Notes under the pieces: model-generated
Database searches by the model: none
What the model saw: only the letters and a program-made list of their open reading frames with translations
Told to the model about the DNA's origin: nothing
Program-made: the position numbers and the translations under genes
Source: Bacteroidota bacterium
GTDB lineage: Bacteria; Bacteroidota; Ignavibacteria; Kapaibacteriales; UBA2268
NCBI GenBank assembly: GCA_024280675.1
Contig: JAJRPT010000237.1
Span: 1 to 19,056 of the forward strand
Direction: 5' to 3'
Length of the DNA stretch: 19,056 nucleotides
In this document: piece by piece, positions 1 through 6,637 of the stretch
How positions within the stretch are numbered: position 1 is the stretch's first letter
Layout: each line of letters opens with the position of its first letter

Positions 1-726
1 GCCATTATAATTGTCTTCAAGTATAAAAAGTAGCTCCTTCACCCCCTCGCCCTTGATGCTCACACAAATTACATCTCGCACTCCTTTCAACTGACGCAAA
101 GCCAAGCTAACATCCAGCACTGGCGAGCATTTTATCATAATTTGAGTGCCTATGGACAAAAGTCTATCAGGTTTATCCAAAATATTGGGCGAGTAGTCGC
201 CTAGATTTATTAGCTTCTTTGCACCAGCCCTTCTTGCAGGATCAATGAAAATAAGGTCATACTTCCGCTTGTTAGTTCTCAGAAAATCAGCGAAATCCAT
301 CTGATTTATCACTGCATTTGCCCTGCCAAGAGCATTAAAATTATACTGGGCGAGCGATGAAAGTCGCTCATTCTTTTCAAAATAATGGCAATACCTAAAA
401 TTTTGTGAAAGATAATAAAAATCAATTCCAAAACCTGCAGTGGGATCGGCAAACGACTCCCCAGAAAATAAAGTAGCTTTGTACTCGGCTGCCAGTTGCG
501 AGGAAGATTGCTCTAGGGAAAGTCTGTTAGGAAAAATTATATTAGGGTTGGCAAAAAATTCTGGGAGCTTATGCCTTGCTTTTTGGCGAGAGCGGATTTG
601 CTCTAGGAGAAATGTTTTATTCTTGGGCGACTGGCTTTTATCCAAAGCAAGCTCAACAACATCTCTATCCATATTGTCTTGGATAAAGTCAATATCACTT
701 CGACTTAAATGAATCTGCATCTGCAT
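1..726 (-). CDS. Class I SAM-dependent methyltransferase, THUMP-like (PG_1098) family, 3' part missing
   Basis: The reading frame is open from an ATG at 726 (a second in-frame ATG lies at 720) to the left edge, giving the first 242 residues. An N-terminal helical part (about 1-65) leads into FPNRLSLEQSSSQ (66-77), then a Rossmann fold with SAM-binding motif I DPTAGFGID (94-102), an acidic YFEKNE (115-120) and motif IV DLIFIDPARR (157-166). The combination LSLEQ-S-S, glycine-rich motif and DPARR is how I recall the Bacteroidota family with a PG_1098 ferredoxin-like domain and a C-terminal THUMP-like domain; that C-terminal part would lie outside the window. THUMP domains usually bind RNA, so an RNA substrate is plausible, but I know of no defined one. 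No Shine-Dalgarno is obvious. The upstream gene ends with its own hairpin terminator, so this gene probably has its own promoter in the AT-rich gap 727-836. Confidence 0.85.
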   Translation of the reverse strand, partial: MQMQIHLSRSDIDFIQDNMDRDVVELALDKSQSPKNKTFLLEQIRSRQKARHKLPEFFANPNIIFPNRLSLEQSSSQLAAEYKATLFSGESFADPTAGFGIDFYYLSQNFRYCHYFEKNERLSSLAQYNFNALGRANAVINQMDFADFLRTNKRKYDLIFIDPARRAGAKKLINLGDYSPNILDKPDRLLSIGTQIMIKCSPVLDVSLALRQLKGVRDVICVSIKGEGVKELLFILEDNYNG

Positions 727-761
727 AAAAAATTCATAGTATAATATAGAGCATAATATAG

Positions 762-800
762 AAAAAGGAAGCCCAGACCAAATGTCTAAACTTCCTTTAT
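762..800 (-). terminator. Intrinsic terminator of the T9SS cargo gene
   Basis: AAAGGAAG (764-771) and CTTCCTTT (791-798) form a perfect 8-bp stem. Inside the 19-nt loop, AGAC (775-778) and GTCT (784-787) can form a second 4-bp stem. Read on the minus strand, the stem runs directly into five T residues (762-766). It lies 38 bp after the stop of the cargo gene and just before the methyltransferase start, so it should separate the two transcripts. Confidence 0.65.
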
Positions 801-836
801 AATTGTCTATCTAAAAAAATTAGACCAAGTGTAAAA

Positions 837-2018
837 TTAATCTACCATTACTTTAGTAGTGAATACTTGAGCGTTTGTAGTAATTTTTACAAAGTACAAA
901 CCTTTTGCAACATTTGTAAGATCTAATCTGTTTGAGTAATCAACTGTAGAAACAGTAACACCCATAATATTGATAGCTTCGATTGATTCAATGTTTTGAC
1001 CAGTGGCTGAGTATTGGAATACGTTTCCAAAAGTCTCTACATTCACGCCATCAACAAATTCAGCAACACCAGATTGTGAATCAGCATATACAGTAACGGT
1101 CATAGTTTGGGTACCAGCAACTTGCTCGCCATCAGAATCTAAACAATCATTGTTTGCCTCAAGGCTGATTACATAATCCACTAAGTATTGGTCTTCTATG
1201 CCATCGTTAGAAATATTGTCAATGGTTAATACATAAGTGTCACCACCTGCTTGAGCTTCTGTAGCATCTACTTTCCAAGAGTTGTTGTCTTGTATGTTGT
1301 TGCCAGCAGTTGCATCAGTGAATGTAATATCGCCACCCGTCCATTCGTTAGTAACTTCATCATAGTCCATGACAAAAGTAGCTGAACTTTGATCGCTTGT
1401 GAAATCAACTGCAAATTCTGGCCAAACAGTGACATCGATTGTTTCTTGTTTAACCGTCTCGTCCAGATAACCTGTAACGGTCAGTGTGACAGTTTTTGCA
1501 CCTGGTGTTACAAAGCAAATTTGTGGTTCTGCTTCGGTTGATACTTCAGTGCCATCTACATCCCATGAGTAGGTATAGTTACTTGCGTCAATGGCGATAG
1601 TGATAGCACTGGACATGTTAATGCACATTGGAGCGTTGCATTCTGTGACGCTGGTGGTAGAGATTTCTACTTCGAGCAATTCTGTTACTGTGATTAGGAA
1701 AGTCTTTTCAAGACCTTCAGTTTTAGTCTCTTCTTTCTCTTCGTTGTCATCGCCAATTACTTCGTCATAGACTATGGTAACTAGGTATTCGCCTGGTAGA
1801 TCGTAGGTGTGTGTTGGTACAAAACCAGCTTGTACTCCACTCCCGTCTCCGAAATCTGTTGATATGATTTCAGATCCTAATATATCACCTTGGATGAAAA
1901 GTTCAAGGTCATAAGGTGCATCACCACCATTTCCAGAAGTAAACAAGTTTACCTTTGCTGCTTGCGTCGTTAATGTTAGCACAATGGCTAAGATTAGAAT
2001 ATTAAGGATTTTTGTCAT
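837..2018 (-). CDS. Secreted PKD-domain protein with type A T9SS C-terminal sorting domain
   Basis: This 393-aa protein opens with a typical Sec signal peptide (MTKILNILILAIVLTLTTQA, about 1-20). A PKD-like domain follows, with TDFGDGSG and THTYDLPGEYLVTIVY as the hallmark strands, interrupted by an acidic Lys/Glu-rich loop (DDNEEKEETK). A second PKD-like unit carries YSWDVDGTE and VTPGAKTVTLTV. A third beta-rich stretch leads to the C-terminal sorting domain (about 325-393), recognised by INIMGVTV, RLDLTNVAKGLYFVKI and a final basic/hydrophobic strand. Such CTDs direct passage through the type IX translocon, after which the CTD is usually removed and the protein attached to the surface or released. 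No catalytic domain is visible, so an adhesive or structural role is an inference. AAAGAGG lies about 9 nt before the ATG, a clearer ribosome site than most genes here have. SprA, the matching translocon, is encoded in the same window. Confidence 0.9.
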   Translation of the reverse strand: MTKILNILILAIVLTLTTQAAKVNLFTSGNGGDAPYDLELFIQGDILGSEIISTDFGDGSGVQAGFVPTHTYDLPGEYLVTIVYDEVIGDDNEEKEETKTEGLEKTFLITVTELLEVEISTTSVTECNAPMCINMSSAITIAIDASNYTYSWDVDGTEVSTEAEPQICFVTPGAKTVTLTVTGYLDETVKQETIDVTVWPEFAVDFTSDQSSATFVMDYDEVTNEWTGGDITFTDATAGNNIQDNNSWKVDATEAQAGGDTYVLTIDNISNDGIEDQYLVDYVISLEANNDCLDSDGEQVAGTQTMTVTVYADSQSGVAEFVDGVNVETFGNVFQYSATGQNIESIEAINIMGVTVSTVDYSNRLDLTNVAKGLYFVKITTNAQVFTTKVMVD

Positions 2019-2107
2019 TTTGACAACCTCTTTAGAATAATTAATAAATATTTATACTTTTAATAACACTTAAACTAACATTTTGTATCAGTATTTGCTA
2101 AAAATAA

Positions 2108-4165
2108 TTAAACTATTTTTAACAAACGCTGAAATTCTTCCTTATTCAAGGTTTCCACCCCAAACTTTTTTGCTCTTTTCAACTTAGAACCAGGCTTATC
2201 TCCTGCAACTAAGTAAGAAGTTTTTGAACTTATCGAACTGGAAACTTTTCCACCTCTTTCTCTTAGCAATTCCTCGGCTTCGGCTCTTCCAATTCCTTCC
2301 AAAGTACCAGTGAAGACGAAACTTTTTACTTCGAGATAATTTCCATCGTCTGTTGCGACTCTAAGAGTTCCCTCCCCACCCTTTGGCAAATTTGAAACTT
2401 GTAAATTGAGTCCAGCACTTTTTAGTCTAGCAATAATACTACAATTATTTTCATTATCAAAATAATCTACGACAGAACTTGCTATTTTTTTTCCAATCTC
2501 TGGAATAGAAATCAAATCATCGTAGGATGCACTCATTAAATTGTCAATGTTTTGGAAATGACCCGCAAGTATTCTCGCCCCTCCAAGCCCAACATGTCTG
2601 ATTCCAAGACCAAATATAAGTCTATGAAAACTCTGAGACTTACTGGCTTCTATCCCTTCTTGCAACTTATCCCAACTCCTGTCGCCCCAGCCATCAGATA
2701 ATAAAATCTGCTCTCGATATTTATCCAGGAGGTAAATATCTGGAATATTTTTTATAAATCCAAATTTTATGAAAGAAGAAATGACTTTTTCTCCGAGCGA
2801 ATCTATATCGAGTGCATTTCTGGAGGCAAAATGCACAATCTTCTTTTCGATTTGAGTGCGAGACTCCTGATTTTCTTTGAGGTAGAAGTTTGCTTCGCCC
2901 TCCTTTTTTTCGATTGCTATTCCGTCAATACTGTCTGGGAAGGAAAATGGCACTGAGCTAGGAGGTCTTTTTTCTAGGACTACTTCTGTTATTTTCGGGA
3001 TTATTTCACCACCTTTTTCTACCTTGACAATATCTCCAATTCTGATGTCAAGTGAGCTGATATAATCTTGGTTGTAGAGGCTGGCACGTTTTACTATGGT
3101 TCCGCCAATGGCTACCGGACGGAGCTCAGCGACTGGGGTGATGGTGCCTTGTCGTCCAATCTGCAGTGTAATGTCAATTAATTCGGTTTCGACCGATTCA
3201 GAGTCGAATTTATATGCGATTGCCCAACGGGGCGAACGGCCGGCAAAGCCTAGTTTCTTCTGCAAAGAAACTGAATCCAACTTAATCACCACTCCGTCAA
3301 TTTGAAAGGGAAGAGCAGACTTTTCTTTGTCCCATTTTTCTAAAAAACCAAATACTTCAGAAATATTTTCACAAAGTTTTGTATGACTGGAGACTGAAAA
3401 CCCTGCCTCTGCTAGTAATTTAATTCGCTCGAAATGAGAATCGGGCAGTGGCATAGTTTCTGAGTCAAGGTAATAGGAAATCATTTTCAATTTTCTTTTG
3501 GAAACCTCTCGGCTGTCTAACATTTTCAATGAACCTGAGGCTGTGTTGCGTGGGTTTGCAAAGAGCGGCAAGCCTTCTTCTTTTCGTTTATTGTTGAGCC
3601 ATTCGAAAGTTTTAATGTCGAGGAACACTTCGCCACGAAGCTCGAAATCATTTTGTTTTGCAAACCCTCCAGCAATGAATACGTCGGACAATTTGATGTC
3701 GTTAATTGTTCTGACATTGGAGCTTACTTCGTCTCCTTTAATTCCGTCTCCTCTTGTGAGGGCGTAGCTTAACTCTGCATTTTTATAGTGAAGACTGATT
3801 GCCACTCCATCAATTTTGAGCTCGACACAGTATTTTATTTTGTTGTTTGCATCTTCGCCGCCCATTTGAAGTAGTTTTTTGACTCTTTTATCAAAATCAA
3901 GTATTTCTTCGCCAGAGTAAGTGTTGGAGAGCGAAAGCATGGGACGAGTGTGTTCGATTTGTTCAAAACCTTCGCTTTTGTCAGACCCTATTCTGGATGT
4001 CGGAGAATTTGAAGATTTATATTCAGGGTACTCTGCCTCTAAATCTTGGAGTTCTTTGAACAATAAGTCATACTCCTTGTCAGAAATTTCCGGATTGGAT
4101 TTTACGTAATAAAGGTAATCATGTTTTGAGATTTCTTTTTCAAGAAATTTAATTCTTTCTTTCAT
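2108..4165 (-). CDS. ligA: NAD+-dependent DNA ligase LigA, zinc-finger cysteines absent
   Basis: LigA seals nicks in duplex DNA during replication and repair, using NAD+. The frame opens with a TTG at 4192 (694 codons), but I prefer the ATG at 4165 (685 aa), because MKERIKFLEKEISKHDYLYYV is where the family normally begins. Using 694-aa numbering: domain Ia with HDYLYYV (24-30); adenylation domain with VELKIDG (Lys126 is the AMP-accepting lysine), TRGDG (146-150), RGEVF (186-190), IDGVVIK (298-304) and RWAIAYKF (322-329); OB fold with GRQGTITPVAEL (346-357) and KGGEIIPK (393-400); helix-hairpin-helix region (about 455-600); and C-terminal BRCT domain (about 617-694, FVFTGTLEG). The segment between OB and HhH (about 416-447), which normally holds four zinc-binding cysteines, contains none. 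All catalytic motifs are intact and the length is normal, so the enzyme is probably active. It lies 65 bp downstream of the antiporter gene on the same strand and may be cotranscribed with it. Confidence 0.97.
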   Translation of the reverse strand: MKERIKFLEKEISKHDYLYYVKSNPEISDKEYDLLFKELQDLEAEYPEYKSSNSPTSRIGSDKSEGFEQIEHTRPMLSLSNTYSGEEILDFDKRVKKLLQMGGEDANNKIKYCVELKIDGVAISLHYKNAELSYALTRGDGIKGDEVSSNVRTINDIKLSDVFIAGGFAKQNDFELRGEVFLDIKTFEWLNNKRKEEGLPLFANPRNTASGSLKMLDSREVSKRKLKMISYYLDSETMPLPDSHFERIKLLAEAGFSVSSHTKLCENISEVFGFLEKWDKEKSALPFQIDGVVIKLDSVSLQKKLGFAGRSPRWAIAYKFDSESVETELIDITLQIGRQGTITPVAELRPVAIGGTIVKRASLYNQDYISSLDIRIGDIVKVEKGGEIIPKITEVVLEKRPPSSVPFSFPDSIDGIAIEKKEGEANFYLKENQESRTQIEKKIVHFASRNALDIDSLGEKVISSFIKFGFIKNIPDIYLLDKYREQILLSDGWGDRSWDKLQEGIEASKSQSFHRLIFGLGIRHVGLGGARILAGHFQNIDNLMSASYDDLISIPEIGKKIASSVVDYFDNENNCSIIARLKSAGLNLQVSNLPKGGEGTLRVATDDGNYLEVKSFVFTGTLEGIGRAEAEELLRERGGKVSSSISSKTSYLVAGDKPGSKLKRAKKFGVETLNKEEFQRLLKIV

Positions 4166-4230
4166 AATAGACTTATAACCATTTGTTTGCAATATAAATT
4201 GAGATTGGAGAAATTAGGTGGAAGATTCTC

Positions 4231-5565
4231 TCAACCATCTTTGTTATTCTCGCCATCACCATCACCACTGCTATCTCCCTTGCCCTCATCTGGGGTGAGC
4301 AGGTCATCGTATTCTGAATAGCGGCCAATCACATCAACATTTGCATGATCGGAGGACGGACCAAGTCCAAAATCAATCACAGTAAGCTCCTCGACTTTCG
4401 CCTCTGGTGTCATAAGCAATGCAATCATCATTATCAAGCCAGTTGCCAAAATGACAAAGAAAAGAATGCCAACACCAAATTCTGCAATCTCGTAGGCTTT
4501 CGGAATTTGGAAAAATAAAAGAATGGTGATAAGACCACGTGGTGCTAGGAAAATCTCTGGGAAGACATTGGTGTGCAAGAAAGTTTTGAAATTGAGATAG
4601 CGGACAATGTAGAGTAATATTACGATAATCGTCCCGACAATTAACACAAGTGGGTCCAGTAATGTGTTAAAATCAAGCAACATCCCAAATGCAACAAAAA
4701 AGAATGTCCTCACAACAAATGCAGTCTCGGCCGTTATCATACTGAAATCTTTTTTTATCGACTCTACTGCTAAGAAATTAATTCTCTTTCCCATTTTCCC
4801 AAAAAAGACTAGACGAGCATTGTTGAGAACTAAACCAAAAACAAAGACCATGAGCAAAGGTGACTGGTGCATCTCTTTTCCCACCGCATACAAAAACAAT
4901 AAAATTGCAAGCATTAGGAAAATCTTAATGTCTGTTTTTATGAGACTGAAAAGGTAAACCAAGACAAATGAAAGTATTATCGAAAGGGCTATCGTGCTTA
5001 GTATTGTTAGTAAAGAGCCAAATGTAAAAATCTCTGCCTCTTGCAAGACAATGTAGTTGAAGAACATGATTCCAATTATGTCAGAAAATGTAGATTCGTA
5101 GATTAGGAATTCTTTTTTATCCTTTGTGAGAGTGTGTACCGAAGGTATCAGAACAGCAGACGAAACAACAGAAAGCGGAATGGCGTAAATTAAACAATTA
5201 TAAAATGTCTCGTCGAGAATATACATGATTGCACCGCCAATGCTCACCGAAGATACCAATAATATAAACAAAGCTAGCAATGCCGATTTTCTAATCATTG
5301 GGATTTTGTCTTTTTTGATGTTGAGATCGACTGCGGCCTCGAGTACAATCATGATAAGACCAATGATTCCCAACAAATGCAAATAGCTAAAGAAACTCTC
5401 GCCAATGTCAATATTGTAATACAGGCTTATTTGCTTGATTGCAACACCAGTCCCCAGCAAAAACAATACAGACGGTATCTTCCATTTCTTTGAGGCAATG
5501 TCAAAGAGATAAGATAGTATCACCAGAACAGATACCAAAAAAAGTGCTAGGTAGGGGTTGAACAA
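4231..5565 (-). CDS. Cation/proton antiporter of the monovalent CPA superfamily
   Basis: This 444-aa integral membrane protein has about 11-13 hydrophobic segments between residues 4 and 385, and fits a Na+(K+)/H+ exchanger of the inner membrane. Family signs are KIPSVLFLLGTGVAI (29-43) in the first re-entrant/helix pair, LIMIVLEAAVDLNI (70-83), and ESTFSDIIG (157-165). The last motif holds the presumed ion-binding aspartate (Asp162) at the place where CPA1 members have Asn-Asp and CPA2 members Asp-Asp; here the first residue is Ser161. The C-terminal tail (about 385-444) is soluble and acidic, ending in a Gly/Asp/Asn-rich stretch, with no recognisable TrkA-N domain. The start is TTG at 5565. 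An in-frame TAA lies five codons upstream and no ATG precedes the first helix, so a TTG (or ATT) start is needed. The exact ion is not deducible. ligA follows on the same strand. Confidence 0.85.
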   Translation of the reverse strand: MFNPYLALFLVSVLVILSYLFDIASKKWKIPSVLFLLGTGVAIKQISLYYNIDIGESFFSYLHLLGIIGLIMIVLEAAVDLNIKKDKIPMIRKSALLALFILLVSSVSIGGAIMYILDETFYNCLIYAIPLSVVSSAVLIPSVHTLTKDKKEFLIYESTFSDIIGIMFFNYIVLQEAEIFTFGSLLTILSTIALSIILSFVLVYLFSLIKTDIKIFLMLAILLFLYAVGKEMHQSPLLMVFVFGLVLNNARLVFFGKMGKRINFLAVESIKKDFSMITAETAFVVRTFFFVAFGMLLDFNTLLDPLVLIVGTIIVILLYIVRYLNFKTFLHTNVFPEIFLAPRGLITILLFFQIPKAYEIAEFGVGILFFVILATGLIMMIALLMTPEAKVEELTVIDFGLGPSSDHANVDVIGRYSEYDDLLTPDEGKGDSSGDGDGENNKDG

Positions 5566-5636
5566 AATAAAGTCTTTGTATTATTTGCAATGCAGAATAT
5601 AAGAAATAATATTTTAATCTTGCCACTACAATGTTC

Positions 5637-5667
5637 TTGCATTTAGGAAAGGTTTTCATTAGCTTTG
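5637..5667 (+). promoter_or_regulatory. Bacteroidota-type promoter of rpmG
   Basis: TTG at 5637-5639 and TAGCTTTG at 5660-5667 are separated by 20 nt. This matches the published Bacteroidota housekeeping sigma consensus, with TTG or TTTG around -33 and TAnnTTTG around -7. Transcription would start near 5673-5675, giving a leader of about 30 nt before the rpmG ATG. It is the best consensus match I saw in the window. Confidence 0.65.
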
Positions 5668-5688
5668 TTTTTTGTATTAGAAACAAAG
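5663..5688 (+). repeat. Inverted repeat overlapping the rpmG -7 box and leader
   Basis: CTTTGTTT (5663-5670) and AAACAAAG (5681-5688) are perfect 8-bp arms around a 10-nt spacer. The left arm covers the last five bases of the TAGCTTTG box, and the right arm ends 15 nt before the ATG. It could be a protein-binding dyad. An RNA hairpin is less likely, because the left arm would lie mostly upstream of the predicted start site. Confidence 0.4.
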
Positions 5689-5703
5689 TCTGGAAAAATA
5701 ACA

Positions 5704-5883
5704 ATGGCAAAAAAAGGTCATAGAATTCAAGTGATTTTAGAATGTACCGAAGCAAAGGGCGAAGGGAAACCAACCTCTCGCTATTCTACTACAAAGAACA
5801 AACAAAATACAAATTCACGTATTGAGTTAAAGAAATACAACCCCTTTCTTCGCAGACATACATTGCACAAAGAAATAAAGTAG
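5704..5883 (+). CDS. rpmG: 50S ribosomal protein bL33
   Basis: The 59-aa basic protein has the classic L33 pattern: MAKKGHRIQVILECTE at the start, SRYSTTKN (25-32) in the middle and ELKKYNPFLRRHTLHKEIK (41-59) at the end. bL33 is a small component of the large ribosomal subunit near the E site. Only one cysteine is present (Cys14), so this is the zinc-free (C-minus) form. A Bacteroidota-type promoter lies about 40 nt upstream. In many Bacteroidota rpmG is followed by rpmB-like or other translation genes; here it stands alone, divergent from the antiporter and followed by the metal-efflux cluster. Confidence 0.96.
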   Translation: MAKKGHRIQVILECTEAKGEGKPTSRYSTTKNKQNTNSRIELKKYNPFLRRHTLHKEIK

Positions 5884-5939
5884 TTGCCTCACTTTTGTTT
5901 GTTTTTTTTATAAAATTCTTCAGTAAGTATTGATTAAAA

Positions 5940-5969
5940 CCTCTTGTTTTCTAGCTTGAGGATTTTTTT
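5940..5969 (+). terminator. Possible weak terminator after rpmG, or alternatively a promoter for the metal-efflux cluster
   Basis: CCTC (5940-5943) and GAGG (5958-5961) can form a short GC-rich stem followed by seven T residues (5963-5969), as expected of a weak intrinsic terminator. The same stretch can also be read as a promoter: TTG (5930-5932), 19 nt, then TAGCTTGA (5952-5959), which resembles TAnnTTTG with mismatches. Transcription would then begin near 5966, which would favour the ATG at 6027 over that at 5970 for the next gene. The stem is only 4 bp, so neither reading is firm. Confidence 0.3.
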
Positions 5970-6026
5970 ATGGACACAAACAAAAATGAACAACAATTAG
6001 TTAATAATTACGTAGTCATAAGCATT

Positions 6027-6515
6027 ATGGAATTTGGTAAAAAAATATTGTCGCTTGTGACGGTGCTTTCGTTGGTAGTGATTGCCTTTGACAGCACCAT
6101 ACCACCTTGTCAAGACCTTGGTGTAGAATGCACAATGTCGCAAGAAGAAACTGTCGCAAAACCTGGCTCTCACCATAATCACGTTTTTTTTCAAAACCTA
6201 CTATTAAATAATAATCACTTCGCTCACGAGTCGCATTCCGAAGAAAGTATTTATGATTTTATTACTTGCCTTCTGCTTGATATTAAATTCCCAGACATTG
6301 ACTGTAATTTAAAATATCTTAATCTGCTCACTCCAAAGAGTAGTTCTCATCTGAGTTTAGAAATTAAATTTACCACCTCTGTTATAAGCTCATTTATACC
6401 TAAGACTAATCTAACAAAAATTATCAAAAAGAATCATCTCCAAAGAGACGGTTCATACCAATCTCCTCAGCTAAGATATTCACCTCTTAGAGCTCCACCA
6501 ATATTTTCTTGCTAA
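6027..6515 (+). CDS. Small exported Cys/His-containing protein heading the metal-efflux cluster
   Basis: The frame opens at ATG 5970 (181 aa), but I prefer ATG 6027 (162 aa), because MEFGKKILSLVTVLSLVVIAF then forms a normal signal sequence at the N-terminus. In 181-aa numbering the exported part has Cys47, Cys54, Cys100, Cys112 and Cys181, with a His cluster (His68, 69, 71, 83, 86, 89) and acidic residues between; these are potential metal ligands. The end, SPLRAPPIFSC (171-181), resembles the PPL/LRxPP tails seen on small periplasmic proteins (CzcI-like and unnamed Bacteroidota proteins) that often precede czc/cus pump genes. I do not recognise the family with certainty. Its position 122 bp before the pump, with the same orientation, suggests metal sensing or buffering in the periplasm; this is inferred from context. 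The region after His89 has no domain I can name. Confidence 0.6.
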   Translation: MEFGKKILSLVTVLSLVVIAFDSTIPPCQDLGVECTMSQEETVAKPGSHHNHVFFQNLLLNNNHFAHESHSEESIYDFITCLLLDIKFPDIDCNLKYLNLLTPKSSSHLSLEIKFTTSVISSFIPKTNLTKIIKKNHLQRDGSYQSPQLRYSPLRAPPIFSC

Positions 6516-6516
6516 A

Positions 6517-6589
6517 ACCAGATATTGCTTAAATATTTAGCAATAGATAATTAACTGATTTATAGAAACTACTTGCTTTGCAATCTGGT
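6517..6589 (+). promoter_or_regulatory. Competing inverted repeats in the leader of czcA
   Basis: Two alternative pairings share one left arm. TATTGCT (6523-6529) pairs perfectly with AGCAATA (6539-6545) across 9 nt. The overlapping ACCAGATATTGC (6517-6528) pairs with GCAATCTGGT (6580-6589), ten base pairs with a 2-nt bulge, and the latter is followed by CTTTT. The two structures cannot form together. They could be an operator dyad inside a terminator-like hairpin, an attenuator, or simply the transcription end of the upstream gene. They occupy most of the 122-bp gap before czcA. There is no good TAnnTTTG box here. Confidence 0.4.
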
Positions 6590-6637
6590 CTTTTATGAAA
6601 TCATATTTTTCAAATTTATCAAGGAAATCAATAAGCT

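Noticed and set aside
440..712. Plus-strand open frame of 90 aa
   Set aside because: It lies wholly opposite the methyltransferase, whose motifs (DPTAGFGID, DPARR) are clear on the minus strand; its own sequence resembles no protein family I know.
4166..4192. TTG start of ligA giving nine extra residues
   Set aside because: The added residues MQTNGYKSI do not resemble the family, and an ATG at 4165 begins exactly at the conserved N-terminus. I kept the TTG frame only for numbering.
5501..5773. Minus-strand frame of 90 aa across the antiporter start and rpmG
   Set aside because: It overlaps both the antiporter N-terminus and rpmG in another frame, and covers the divergent promoter region; no family resemblance.
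5892..5912. T-rich run after rpmG taken as an intrinsic terminator
   Set aside because: There is no stem immediately upstream of the run; the hairpin further on (5940-5969) is the better, though weak, candidate.
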